Below are positions 9,452-19,595 of a DNA stretch of 64,000 nucleotides, in pieces; within the stretch, counting starts at the first letter, position 1, and every line of letters begins with the position of its first letter. The DNA lies in NCBI RefSeq assembly GCF_000276665.1, contig NW_004955464.1, positions 11,030,953 to 11,094,952 on the forward strand, given 5' to 3'. The notes below the pieces were generated by a model. It did not search any database and was not told the origin of the DNA. It saw only the letters and a program-made list of their open reading frames with translations. This stretch comes from Chinchilla lanigera (Eukaryota > Chordata > Mammalia > Rodentia > Chinchillidae). The position numbers and the translations under genes were made by a program.

Positions 9452-10080
9452 TTCAAAAAAAATCAGGAATGATTTGCAGTGGATCTGATTCACCAAGTCT
9501 TGTAATTTAGGCACTAACCATGTACCTATCAAAGCTTCCAGGGAGCGTTTACAAAAGCCGTGTAACTCCCAGATATATACATTACAATTAGTGGAGAAGA
9601 GAGGGGACCTGTGTGTTTATCCAGAGCAAAAATGCACATAAAACACCAATATTCTTCACTATGACTTGAGATTACATTGTTGATTTTTTAAAAATAAAGT
9701 TCACAGACAAGAATTGCAAAAACTTTACCATTTTCCTGCTATTCCACAGAGTTGCTGAAAGGGATTCAACAGAGTACAGATGTTCCAGTGTCCGTTCAAA
9801 CACTGTGCCCCTGAAAGAAACTCAGGAGCAGTGGTAGGAACAACCTGTATGTTATAAGTTATTTTTCCGAAGAATGTGCCTTTAATGTGACAGTTCTCCC
9901 TCCACTCCAAAGTGGAACTGAATCAGAAGGCATCTCACAAGTGGTAGTGTTGTAGTACCAGGAAATCTCAATTTCTAGTTCACCAGGAAGAGGTGAATTT
10001 CATTACGTCACTAGCACCTACTTTCTGACACTCGTTTCTAGCACTGAGTTCTCCCACTGTGACATAATAACAATACTGAT
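9452..10080. other. Mostly unique AT-rich sequence
   Basis: No gene or clear repeat was recognised. A block around 9500-9600 (AGTCTTGTAATTTAGGCAC, TACATTACAATTAGTGG) has the look of non-repetitive conserved DNA, but this is only an impression. Confidence 0.35.
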
Positions 10081-10084
10081 AATA

Positions 10085-10235
10085 TTGTCTTATCTTCTGA
10101 CTCTCTCTATATATATTTTCTTTGTATTACTTTCTATTTTTCCTTCTTATCCCTCTCTTCCCCCTTTTCTCTTTCCTACTCCTCCTGTCCTCTCTCTACT
10201 TCCTGTTTTCCTGCCTCCTTCCCCTGGTTTCTTAG
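10085..10235. repeat. Polypyrimidine tract
   Basis: About 150 bp are nearly all C and T on the + strand (TCTTATCCCTCTCTTCCCCC and similar), interrupted by a few purines. Such purine/pyrimidine strand asymmetry can support triplex DNA. The open frame across it is low-complexity. Confidence 0.75.
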
Positions 10236-10620
10236 TGCCTAGAAAGATGAACACTTCCTGTCCCGGAGGGCAGCGTCTCTCTCTTCTCTGAGGACAGCCC
10301 TGGGCAAGGAAGGAGATGAACATGGAGTAGCAATGGAAGTCGCTTTGGCCTTTGTCGCCCCCTGGAGTCTGTTGTTCTGCCCAAACCTCCTGCCCCAGAC
10401 AGATCCCCTGTGGGTTAAATGGAAAGTTGTGAGCATCCTGACAGGAAAGGTAGAGCTGATACCGCACTTGGAGTCCCTAAGCTGGGTTCTGACCCTGACT
10501 CTGCCATGTCAAACCCTGCCATGCAACAGTTGCTCAATGGGTACTTGTTGATTTAGGTACAAAAAGCAGGCTGTACAAGTAGAGGACAGAGGAGTATGGA
10601 GGGTGATGGGAGCTTGTAGA
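10236..10620. other. Unique sequence, no supported gene
   Basis: No repeat or coding signature was recognised. A short L2-like phrase may occur near 10530 (ACAGTTGCTCAATGGG). Confidence 0.4.
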
Positions 10621-10624
10621 GAGC

Positions 10625-10970
10625 CTTGTGTTCTTTGATTGTGAAACTGGCCACCAATTTTTCCCCTTCCTTCCATCAAGAGGCAAATCTATCTCCTCAC
10701 CCCTTAAACCTGGGTTGGTGGTGTACTTTGCTTAGCCAATGGGTCATTACCAAATGTGACGCTGGCAAAAGACTGGCGCACACACGCATCGAAGCTTACC
10801 TACTTCTTGTGTTGCTTTTGGAAGCCTGTGACTCCTCCCACTGTGTGACAAGGATAACTATCTGAGTAATGAGATACACATGGCCCAGGTGCCCTCGTCA
10901 CCCCAGTCATTAGTCAGATGCCGGGCAGGAATGTGAAAGAAGCCATCAGTGTCATTTGAGTATAGATCCA
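10625..10970 (+). mobile_element. Ancient interspersed repeat (LTR-like), family uncertain
   Basis: Phrases such as ACTTTGCTTAGCCAATGGG, CAAATGTGACGCTGGC, TTTTGGAAGCCTGTGACTCC and GAGATACACATGGCCCAGG recur together in an old mammalian LTR-like repeat that I recognise but cannot name safely. No coding sequence remains. Confidence 0.5.
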
Positions 10971-10974
10971 TGAG

Positions 10975-11695
10975 TATTTTTAGCTATTTTTGCTGCATAA
11001 CAAATTGCCCCAAAACAGCTTACAACATTTCTTCCTTCCATGGTGTCTAGGAGTCCAGGAACAGTTCACTTGCATGATTTTGGATCAGGGTATCTGCAGG
11101 CTGAAGATAAATTGGTCCTCTCAAACTGGAGAGGGTGACAGAAGCCTGTGAGCCCAGCTACTAACAAGGCTGAGGCAGGAAGATAGCAAGTTCAAGGCCA
11201 GCCTTGGGAACTTAGCAAGACCCCCATCAAGAAAGAAAGGAAGGAAGCAAGGAAGGGAGGGAGGGAGGGAAAGAGGAAGAGAGAGACAGAGAAAAAAAGA
11301 ACAAAACAAATCTTGGTCATCTCAAGGCTAAAAAAGGGATGGGTGTCTCTTCTTCCTGCACACCCTCCTCACTGTTGGCAGGCCTGAGTTCCCGTCTGGC
11401 TGTTGGCCAGGGGCTGTGGTTCCTTCCCAGGTGGGTTTCTCCACAGGACTCCTCATAACATAATAACTCACTTCCTCTAGAGCAGCTGACCCAAGAGAGA
11501 GAACAAGAGCACATGGATGAGAGCACCCAACACAGAAGGATCTGCCTTTTATAAGCCAGTCTCCAAAGGGATCACAGAGACCAACCACGACACGGTGTGG
11601 GAGAGGACTTCGTGAGGGTTCACTGGTAAGTGGACAAAGGTCATAAGGGATCGTCTCGGAGTCTGGCTGCCACATAAGCCCAGCTGAGACCAGCA
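10975..11695 (+). mobile_element. Ancient ERVL-type LTR, interrupted by a SINE
   Basis: It begins near TTTTTGCTGCATAACAAATTGC and continues with CTGTTGGCAGGCCTGAGTTCC, GGCTGTTGGCCAGG, CCTTTTATAAGCC and a GGGAGAGGACTTCGTG block, the order of an old mammalian ERV-L class LTR. A B1-like SINE at 11125-11225 with a purine-rich tail (to about 11300) splits it. No internal viral genes are present. Confidence 0.55.
11125..11300 (+). mobile_element. B1-like SINE with purine-rich tail
   Basis: GAAGCCTGTGAGCCCAGCTAC, AAGGCTGAGGCAGGAAGATAG, AAGTTCAAGGCCAGCC and CTTAGCAAGACCC match the B1 half of a B1-dID-type SINE. The 3' tail has expanded into a GGAA/GGGA-rich simple repeat. Confidence 0.75.
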
Positions 11696-11699
11696 GAAG

Positions 11700-12590
11700 A
11701 ACCACCGAGGTGAGCCCACCTACAGCTTTATAAATGGTGTTATTGGCACTCAGTGTGGGGGTGGTTGGTTAAGGGGCAATAAGAAACTGATGCAAATATC
11801 AAATGCCCTAGCACTGCCTTCTCGTTTACCACAGTAGTCTAACAGTCACTGTCTTCTCACCAGCAGCATGGATCGTGGCTGTGTGAGATGAGTAGCTCTG
11901 CAATCTGCAGAGCCCTTGACTCTGGCTGCCGAACCCAAGAGAGCGGAGGGTGGGCTAGGTCCCTTCTTCTTAAGCTGCTCCCCAAATGGAGCTCCCACTC
12001 CACTCCATTCTCTGGAGCCACCTCTCCCTTTGAGGACAGGGACGAGGAGTCTTTAGAAGGGAGGAACATGGAACCAAGAGTGTCAGGACTGACAAGGTCA
12101 GGAAAAAACAGTCAATAGTCATCACATTCTTCACTGTGGGGCTCCAAAATACAGCCAGGGCTCGACACACATGCAAGCCTGCTTCAGATCTGAGCATCAG
12201 AACAGAACCCAAAGGGTCCCCAGCACTGTGCTTCCCCAGCCCCTCATTAAACAGATGGGGAAGCGTGCCCAAAGTCACACCACAAACCTGTAGCGCAATA
12301 AGAATAAACCCAGCACTCTTGCTTGCCGCCCTGGGCTTGTTTCTTTGCAATATATAAAGAGCCCATTGCAGCCCTGGTGACACTTATGTTCAGAACAGAA
12401 TTCATGTTTAAATATTGCCCATCTGGGACTCAGCAGACAGCCCAGGGCAACAAGAAAGAACAGGAAGGGGAGAGGTGAGCTCATTGCCTGATTACATCGC
12501 ACTAGCGGGCCACCCTTTTAGCTTACCCTCCCCAGCCCTGGCAACCCAGCATTTTGCCACCTCCTATCACCAGCCCTCACTGAGGCACCC
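11700..12590. other. Unique sequence with possible MIR fragment
   Basis: Near 12240-12300 (CATTAAACAGATGGGGAAGC, AAAGTCACACCAC) an antisense MIR core is likely. The remainder holds nothing I recognise, and none of the overlapping open frames has a domain. Confidence 0.4.
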
Positions 12591-12594
12591 ACCC

Positions 12595-13180
12595 CAATAT
12601 CCACAGTCACCCCCTATCTGCAGTCCCACTTTCCAGAGTTTCAGTTATCTGAGAGCAGCCAGAGTCCAAAATGTTAAATGGAAAAATCCCACACATAAAC
12701 AGTTCGTAAATTTTAAGCTGTGTGCCATTCTAAGTAGTGTGATGAAATTGTGCTTTGTCCATCCCTGCCCCACCCTGGATGAGAATCATCCCTTGTCCAG
12801 GGTATCCATACCATATGTATTACCCTCCCATTAGTCACCTAGTAGCCACCTGTGTTATCAGACCCACTGTCACTGGAGCAGTGTTTGTGTTCATCACATA
12901 ACTGTGGCCTCAAAGCACAAGAGCAGTGATGTCGGCAGTTGTGATATGCCAAAGACACGATGAAATACTTCCTTTCAGAGAAAAGACAAATGTTCTTGAC
13001 TTAATAAGGAAATAAAAAGAACCTTATGGTGAAGATGCTAAGATCAATGGTAAGATGAATCTTCCATTTACAAAACTAAAGAAGGGAAAAGAAATTTGTG
13101 TATTCTGTCATGCCTCAAACTACATTGTGTAGTAATGCTTAGTTAAGACAGAAAAGGCATTAAATCTCTCTGTGTGTGTA

Positions 13181-13213
<33 letters not shown>

Positions 13214-13315
13214 CTGTGTGTGTAGAAAGAAATACAGTATATGTAGAGTTCAGTACTATCCACAGGCATCCCCAGGTTTTGGAATGTGTCTGCTCCGGGT
13301 TACAGGGGACAACTG
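12595..13315 (+). mobile_element. Tigger (pogo/Tc1-mariner) DNA transposon remnant, internally deleted
   Basis: The left end reads CACAGTCACCCCCTATCTGC then ACTTTCCAGAGTTTCAGTTA, followed by GTCCAGGGTATCCATACC and the start of the pogo-type transposase region (GTGGCCTCAAAGCACAAGAG, TTCTTGACTTAATAAGGAAA). Only the N-terminal helix-turn-helix part of the transposase is visible, with a lost start codon and in-frame stops. The right end (AGTTCAGTACTATCCACAGG, GGGACAACTGTAC) follows a (TG)n tract, so most of the internal region is deleted. It cannot move. Confidence 0.85.
13171..13223. repeat. (TG)n microsatellite, interrupted
   Basis: A run of TG units with a TA and a TT/TC interruption lies inside the Tigger remnant. 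Confidence 0.95.
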
Positions 13316-13474
13316 TACTTCCCAAGAGGCACATATCCAAACCAAGAGTCCTGGAATTTCAGAACAGGATGCAACCTTTTCCCCAACTATAGCTGCTCTA
13401 TGACATTCAGCCTCTGTTCACACACTTCCAGGGACCCGGAGCTCATCCCCTCCCAAGCTGGTTGGAAAGAGCTT

Positions 13475-13650
13475 TGGGGATAGATCTGCCTTAGCTCAAG
13501 TCAGAGCTCTGTGATGGACTTCTGTGTGACTTTTGATAAGGTATTTGACTGCTGTGTGCCTCAGATTCCTCCTTTGCAAAACAGAAGCAATGGCTCCTGA
13601 ATATGGTTGCTCTGATAACTAAGTAAATTTATAAATGTGTGCAAAGTTTT
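13475..13650 (+). repeat. MIR SINE, sense
   Basis: GTCAGAGCTCTGTGATGGAC, TGTGTGACTTTTGATAAGG, GTGCCTCAGATTCCTCC and GCAAAACAGAAGCAATGGC keep the order of the MIR tRNA-related core and 3' part. Confidence 0.75.
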
Positions 13651-14265
13651 CAGAAAGTAATCAGCATACAACAGTTTTCATTACATAGATAAGAACTGCA
13701 TGGAGCACAGGGATTCTGTCTGTTAGTGTGCCTGCTTCCCACCTGAGACCTCCACCCTACACAGCCTAGGCTGCTAGAGGATTTGCCTGAGGTCTCTCTC
13801 CGCACACAGGGAGTCCACAACCACGCATCATCTGGGAGGCAGGGAGGCACTGAGCAGTAGGGTACTGGAGGGTAAGAGAAGGGGAGTGCTTGGAAGAAGG
13901 GCTTAGGCTTAGAATATTTAAAGGTGCCAGGAGAGAGATGGAGAGGGACAGAGACAGAAACTACAGAGCCAAGACTCCAGGGGCCTGGGGGGGTGGTGAG
14001 GGAAGTTTAGCTCTGAAAACTAAATATCTATCACATGCAACTTTTTCCTTTACCAGTATGCAGGCTACTTTGTCCCCTGGGAGGGTGAAGCTCGGGGCAG
14101 GCAGAAGTCAGCAACTCCCAGGTTGTGAAAGCAGAGGCCATGTGAATGGGGAGAATCCAGCACTGGAGGGGGAGGCAGCACCTTTCGGCCTTAGTATCAT
14201 CTGCCCCAAAGCAAACAAATGTACAAGCAAATCGCTGAGTGTGAGAAGTTGCTAGGGAGCAAGGG
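13651..14265. other. Unique sequence, no supported gene
   Basis: The purine-rich region at 13860-13990 gives open frames without domain content. Nothing else is recognised. Confidence 0.4.
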
Positions 14266-14269
14266 ACAG

Positions 14270-14410
14270 GAAATGGAAATTCATTACACCTTCTCGCTGT
14301 GGGTCACGTGCAATATACAATCTGCACAAGAGCCTTTAATTTGTGCGCTGCCTCTGTGGCTTGTTTTCATGTAATTAAACAGCTCCGAGGCCTTTGCCCG
14401 CTTGCTTGTG
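14270..14410. promoter_or_regulatory. Candidate conserved non-coding element
   Basis: Non-repetitive, balanced-composition DNA contains AATTCATTACACC, GGTCACGTGC (an E-box), CCTTTAATTTGTGCGC and CATGTAATTAAACAGC. A perfect homeodomain palindrome TAATTA lies next to AAAC. Conservation was not measured. Confidence 0.3.
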
Positions 14411-14809
14411 AGTTTAGTTTGTCTTCCACGGCCCCTCCTGGTCCCCTGGCCCCTCCTGGTCAGTGCTGCACCCTTCTCCCTCTGTGCAGAGCCTCCAGGG
14501 CTGAGGGTAAGAACCAGGTCACAGGACAATGGAGACCTGGAGGGGCTAGAGGGAGGGGAGAGAAATCTCTCTAGGGGGCTGGCTGCTGGCTCACTCGCGG
14601 GTGGGGAGGTGGCTGCCTGCCTCTAACAGCAAGCAGCCCTGCTCTGGAGCTGTCCCCAAGTCTCCAGGCTTTCTGTCACCTCCTTGACGTCCCCTCACTT
14701 CGTCTAGGAGTGCTAACAGCTTACTGAGATTCCAGCCCAAGGACCTTGTTCCATCCCTTGCCACTTTTCCTAAACCTTGTCCACACCTTTCTAAAGAGGC
14801 CCTTTAAAA

Positions 14810-15290
14810 TATTCCATACCTAGAATAGGCAAATTCTTAGAGACAGAAAGTAGACCAATGGTTACCAAGTGCTGGGTTAGAAGGGAAGAGGGAGTTACTG
14901 GGAGTTTTTTTGGTTGTTTTGTTTTGTGTTTTGTTTTGTTTCATGGTTGCTCTCCTTTGCTCTGTTTGCAGTACGGTATAGGGGTTGAACTCAGGGTCTT
15001 GCACTGAGCCACATCCCCAGCTCTTTTTGTTTTATTTTGAGGTAGGACCTCACTAAGTAGTACCCTTGGACTTGCGATCTTCCTGCCTCAGCCTCCCAAA
15101 TAGCTGGAGTCACAGCAGCAGTGTTTTATTAGTACAAAGCTTTGCTTGGGGAAGATGAAAAAATGATGGACGGTGAGGATAGCTGCACAACAGCGTGAAT
15201 ATGCCACTGAATGCCACTGAACTGCACACTTAAAAGTGGCTAAAATGGGAAATTTTATATTAAATATATTTTACCACTACTTTAAAAAGA
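14810..15290 (+). mobile_element. LINE-1 3' UTR fragment, split by a SINE
   Basis: The left part (ATAGGCAAATTCTTAGAGAC, AAAGTAGACCAATGGTTACC) and the right part (AGGATAGCTGCACAACAGCG, ACTGCACACTTAAAAGTGGC, TTTTATATTAAATATATTTT) are classic sense LINE-1 3' UTR sequence of the older mammalian L1M type. An antisense B1-dID lies between them. Confidence 0.8.
14900..15125 (-). mobile_element. B1-dID composite SINE, antisense
   Basis: A T-rich tail comes first, then a reversed ID part (GGGGTTGAACTCAGGGTC, GAGCCACATCCCCAGC), then a reversed B1 part (TAGGACCTCACTAAGTAG, CTTCCTGCCTCAGCCTCCC). It is inserted in the LINE-1 fragment listed at 14810-15290. Confidence 0.85.
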
Positions 15291-15520
15291 ATTCCTTGCC
15301 TTTAACCAACCCAAGCATGACATTTGTTTCCTCTGGGACCTGCCTGCCTGTCCCCCAGCACGGTTTTCCCCAGTAGGACCAAAGTTCCTAAACCTTGGGC
15401 CATGGAGATTTCAGGAGGGCAAGCCTTGGGGTGAGACAGCGGGGCTGGGCCCCGTGGGTTTCCCTTTGCTGAAAGCCTACGGAGGCTCTTTTAACCGAGG
15501 TGCAGAAAGCCGAGCTTCCT

Positions 15521-15952
15521 TGCTATAGACCAAATGTTGAAATGCTAATCACCAGTGTGAGGGTGTGTGGAGGTCAAGCCTTTGGGAAGTAATTAGGACT
15601 AGATCCGGTCATGAGGTAGGGTCCTCACAGTGGAATTAATGGCCTTATAAAAGAGAAAGAAACATGAGAGCTTTTCCCCTATCCTACAGTCTTCTCCTTC
15701 TCCTCTCTGTCCCTCCCTCCCTTCCTCTCTTTTTCCCTCTCTCCCTCCCCACTTTCCCCTCCCCACCCCTCTTCTCCAGATGAGGACACAGCAAGGTGGC
15801 AGCCATCTGCAAGCTAGGAACAGACCCCTCAGCTGAACCCAACTGTGCTGGCCACTGGACCTAAGTCTTGGACTTCTGCTCTCCATAACTGAGAAAACCC
15901 ATTTCTATACAGAACGTAGCATTTCATCATCGCAGCCAGAGCTGACTGAAAC
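15521..15952 (+). mobile_element. MLT1-type MaLR solo LTR
   Basis: It starts TGCTATAGACCAAATGTTGAAATGC and has GGTCATGAGGTAGGGTCCTC, AATGGCCTTATAAAAGAG, AGATGAGGACACAGCAAGG and GAACCC...TTGGACTTCTGC in MLT1 order. The segment is non-coding, and a pyrimidine-rich expansion sits at about 15690-15780. It is an old mammalian ERVL-MaLR insertion. Confidence 0.8.
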
Positions 15953-16104
15953 TGGGAGGGTGTGTACTGCTGAGCACCCCCCCACCTAGACATGGGCTTA
16001 CACGGGAGGCGATTCTTGGCCTGGAGACCTCTGCGAATCTGGGTCCAGACAGTGTCTCCCATACCGAGCGTCATACATACTGGTTCCAGCTCCTGCCACA
16101 ACTA

Positions 16105-16225
16105 GAGGTCAAGAGCTAGATCCTTATTGTGAAAATGTCTGTGTGACCTGGGGCAAGTCTGTCTACTTTCGGAGCCTCGGTTTCCCCTTTTATATAATGA
16201 AGGAGTTAACCAGTGGTATTCGCAC
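16105..16225 (+). repeat. MIR SINE, sense
   Basis: TGTGTGACCTGGGGCAAGTC, CGGAGCCTCGGTTTCCCC and a TATAATGAAGGAGTTAAC segment match the sense MIR 3' half. Confidence 0.75.
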
Positions 16226-16685
16226 TTTTATTCGGGCCAGCAGTCTTTCTTCAGATAAAACCTTAGCAAGAATTGCAACATTAAAGCAGAATAAAACTCT
16301 GAGGATAGGGGAGGCCACAGCACTGCTCCTCTCCACACCCCTACCCTGATTCCAGGTAGCTTCACTACCGAGCAGCCCTGCAGTTCTATGAGGTACAGTC
16401 CGATGATCACGGGCCTCAGTGGTCCTCAGAAGCCCTAGGGGCTCTGGCCGCATGTGTGGTAGTGACTGAGCAGGCCCATGACCTCACTGCAAACATTTGC
16501 CAAGTGAATGCTGGAGGACCAGGAAATACTCACAGCCTGCTACCCTCTCCTGAGCAGCCAGACCAGGCCCTGGCCAGGGCCACTGTCTCCCTCCTGGCCC
16601 TGCAGAGAACACTCTGGGGACTGGGAACCACTCCCAGCAGCTCCCTGGCTGGGGCAGCCTGTTACCTCTCAACACAAGCAGAGGG
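16226..16685. other. Unique sequence, no supported gene
   Basis: No repeat or coding signature was recognised. Confidence 0.4.
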
Positions 16686-16689
16686 GGCC

Positions 16690-16880
16690 GGCTGGGGCCA
16701 AGAACAATATTTTGTCAGTGAGTCTATTATGAAAATAATGGAATAAAAGAAGCCACCCTCGGTAAGTGATGTGCAAGCTTCCTTCAGTCTGCCACAGCCT
16801 GACAAGGGCTGAGATGGCCCTTCCAGGACAGGCGTGCAGCCAAGAGTTTTAAATAATCATTAAAACACGCGTGTGATTTA
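16690..16880. promoter_or_regulatory. Candidate conserved non-coding element
   Basis: AT-rich islands (GAACAATATTTTGTCAGTG, CTATTATGAAAATAATGG, TTTTAAATAATCATTAAAAC, GTGTGATTTATCACTGG) lie in otherwise GC-rich unique DNA. The motif mix (SOX-like ACAAT, homeodomain ATCATTAA) resembles developmental enhancers. This is inference only. Confidence 0.3.
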
Positions 16881-17129
16881 TCACTGGGGACAGGCCGGCT
16901 TGGGGCTGCGAGGCGGCCGGTCCCTCGGCACCACCCCACAGTGCTCACAGCCTGGCCTCCTCCCTGCTTGGCTGAGGCACGTGGGAGGTGAGTATGAGCA
17001 CCCCAGCCCCTCCCATGTGACCCCTGAGCTGTGAGGGGAGGAAGGACCCAACTATAAGTGGCCTCTCTCCCTCCCGGCCAGGAGAGAGCGGGTCACAGTC
17101 ATGCCTCGTGTCTCCCAGGTGTTCAGGGC

Positions 17130-17275
17130 GCTGTCGCAGGCACTTTCCATCGAGTGCCTCACTTAACTCTGGACGACCCAAGGAGCCAGGTTTTGTATGA
17201 CTGTCCTTTTTAAGACTGGGGAAACTGAGGCACGGAGCAGTAAGTGACTTGTTCAATGAAGGGCAGCCAACCTCA
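17130..17275 (-). repeat. MIR SINE, antisense
   Basis: AGGCACTTTCCATCGAGTGC, TTTTAAGACTGGGGAAACTG, AGGCACGGAGCAGTAAGTGA and CTTGTTCAATGAAGGGCAGC are the antisense MIR core and 5' part. Confidence 0.85.
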
Positions 17276-17423
17276 TGTGCCTGCCTCCAGAGTGTCCTTA
17301 ACTGCGACTCTGCATTCCTCCAGAGGAAGGCAGGGCAGGGTGTCTCTCCTGCCTCCACTCCAGAATTCCCAAACACCTCCCTCCTCCAGGCCCTCTGGAA
17401 TTTCCTCAAAAAAAAAAAAAAAA

Positions 17424-18395
17424 ACCAGAAATTCCATTTGACCCACCTATTCCCCTTGTTATGACTTGTATCTAGATGTCCCCCTAAAGCCTAAAGTGGT
17501 CATAGGTGGAGCTTTTCAGAGGTGAATGGATCTAGTGTGTGATGCTGGGATTAAGGATGCAATGCTGGGAGTGATTTATGGTGTGACACTAGGATTAAGG
17601 GTGCTCCACCCTGGGTGTGAGTGGCCTTAGGGTCAGTAGCCTGGATACAATATAAGAGACAGAAAGAGAGCTGCTGTTGTCACTGCTGCTTCTTTGCTAC
17701 TTCATTGCCCACCATGAACTGTTTCTCCTCTGTGATGCCCCTCTGCCATGCCATTCTGCCTTAGGGCCAGCCAACTACGGATTGAAACTTCTACAAGCTG
17801 TGAACCAAATAAACCTTTCCTCTTTTAACTTTAGGTGTTGGGTATTTTGTCTCACAATGAGCAAAGTAACTAAGACACCCCTTTTAAACATTTTCCCCAA
17901 AGAGTTAAAGACATCATGTTACAGTGATACATGAATATCCATGTTTATAGCAGCACAATTCATAACAGCTCAATCTTGGAAGTGACCTATATGTCTATCA
18001 ACAAATGAATGGATAAAGAAAATGTGGTATTATTACACAATGAAGTGCTACTTGGCCATAAAGAAGGATACATTTGAGTTGTTGATAAATTTGAGGAAAA
18101 TGGGTGTACTTTGAGGCCATAATATTAAGTGAAATAAACCAGACACACAAGCATAAATATCACATGGTTCTTCTTATATGAGAAGGTCAAAGAATAAATA
18201 ATTTAATGAGCAAAATGAAAGATAGGTAATAGGAAACACAGCGAGGGATCTATTGCAAATGGGAAGGGGATCTAGAGATACAGAAGAAGGGGGAGGGGCA
18301 GTAAAAGAATTAAGATGTGTTATGTACATGTACCACCCCCCCCACGATAAATGTAATCGTTACATATTACAAGTGTATACTAATGAAAATGTAAA
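17424..18395 (+). mobile_element. LINE-1 3' fragment, split by an LTR
   Basis: 17424-17456 carries the ORF2 phrase GAAATTCCATTTGACCCACC. The same frame region resumes at 17878 (AAGAGTTAAAGACATCATGT, GAATGGATAAAGAAAATGTGG, GTGAAATAAACCAGACACAC) and runs to the GTACATGTACCACC 3' UTR and A-rich end near 18395. It is closely related to the copy at 8160-9386. No intact frame remains. Confidence 0.9.
17457..17877 (+). mobile_element. MaLR-like solo LTR with exact 5-bp duplication
   Basis: The 421-bp element starts TGTTATGACTTG and ends AACTAAGACA, with an AATAAA signal about 70 bp from the end. It is flanked by cccct at 17452-17456 and 17878-17882. The TG...CA ends and 5-bp duplication fit ERVL-MaLR biology. 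Related copies lie at 29716, 39678, 50642 and 61836. No viral coding sequence is present. Confidence 0.85.
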
Positions 18396-18509
18396 AAGGA
18401 AGAAGGAAAGAAAGAAATTAATTTCAGCATGTGTGTCCATCCAGGTAGAGTGCCCAGCACGCACACTGGCATACTGAAGAAAGCACTGGCCAGTGTAGCT
18501 GAAGCACAG

Positions 18510-18640
18510 GGCTTGGATTGCGTTGGGTCAGCTCCTGAGGTTTGTTGATCTCTGTTCTAAATGTACCGTAGCAACAGCTTTCGTCCCTCAGTTTCGCCAT
18601 CTGTAGAATGAGGCCGCTGGCGTCAGTAACCTCTGGGCCC
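18510..18640 (+). repeat. MIR SINE, sense
   Basis: GTCCCTCAGTTTCGCCATCTGTAGAATGAGG is the diagnostic MIR phrase, preceded by a diverged tRNA-related part. Confidence 0.75.
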
Positions 18641-19260
18641 CAGCCCTGCAGGACATTTCATTCTGTGGTGCCCAGGCTCCCAAGCCCCTAAATGCTTCCA
18701 CATGTCAACCCTGACCTGGCTCCTTATCTCTGCCCACACAACGTGGCTAGGCAGCCCTGCTTCCGGGCCTGAACAGCCTCCCTGTGGTCCTGGAGCATAG
18801 AGCTGTCCTAGGGCCACCAGCCCTGCGGCCTGACGGAAATGACACCCAGCGTGCTGGGTCCTACGGAAACATCAGCCCTTTCCCACCCTCCTCTCTTCCC
18901 TCCTCAGGCCTCAGCAGCGCCCGAGGACAGCGTGGGTTTATTTGGGGTCTGCGGGATGCGGGGAATGTTATCATTCTCAGGGAACTCTGCGTCCTGGTCT
19001 CCCTGCTTATTCTGGCCCCTTTCTGCAGATGCTGCAGGCTTTATCAGGCAAGGAAGTCTGCCTCCAGCTCTTTCCTACCCAGGGCTCCCAGCTCCGAGGA
19101 GGTTTCGGGTTTCAGAGAAATGAACTAAGTGCCTAAAGGGGCAGCAGCAGTCTCTTCAACTCTGGAGAAGGGGACAGAGCAGGGCTGAGGGTTCAGGCTG
19201 TGTCACTCCCCGTGGCGTCCCCTCAGCCTCCTCCCCACAGATGGCAGGCATTTGCTTTTT
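18641..19260. other. Unique GC-moderate sequence
   Basis: Three overlapping open frames on the + strand at 18784-19136 lack domain signal. I see no splice-bounded exon or repeat. Confidence 0.4.
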
Positions 19261-19261
19261 C

Positions 19262-19400
19262 AAACTGGAATCCAAGAATTCTAGAATCTTGGGATCTGAA
19301 AATTCAAATCTTCAAACTGATAAATTCTTAAGCTACCAGAACCTTAAAAGGTGTTGAATCTTAAACTTCTAGAAGCATGAAATTCTAGAATCTCAAAACC
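19262..19400. repeat. Degenerate GAATTCTAGAATCTT-like short tandem repeat
   Basis: The 8-base palindrome TTCTAGAA occurs three times (19279-19286, 19367-19374, 19383-19390), among many partial variants (AATTCTTAAG, GAATCTTAAAC). The pattern is a decayed AT-rich tandem array. TTCnnGAA is also the core spacing of a heat-shock factor site. Confidence 0.6.
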
Positions 19401-19404
19401 AGGT

Positions 19405-19595
19405 CACTGTGTCCAAGGAAGAAACTGGCTCCATCTCCTAGCTATATGCCTTTAGGCAAGTTATTTAACCTCCCTATACCTCTATTTCTCATCTGCAAAA
19501 TGGGCAATAATAGTACCTCCTTCCTAGTGCTACTGCGTGCTTTGCGTGAGTTCCTGTGTAGAAATATTTTCACTAGTGCCCAATACACAGACTTC
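19405..19595 (+). repeat. MIR SINE, sense
   Basis: CTAGCTATATGCCTTTAGGC, AAGTTATTTAACCTCCCTATACC, TTCTCATCTGCAAAATGGGC and AATAATAGTACCTCC preserve nearly the full MIR core. Confidence 0.85.

Noticed and set aside
10975..11695. Possible provirus
   Set aside because: Only LTR-type non-coding sequence is visible, with no gag, pol or env-like frame and no paired second LTR.
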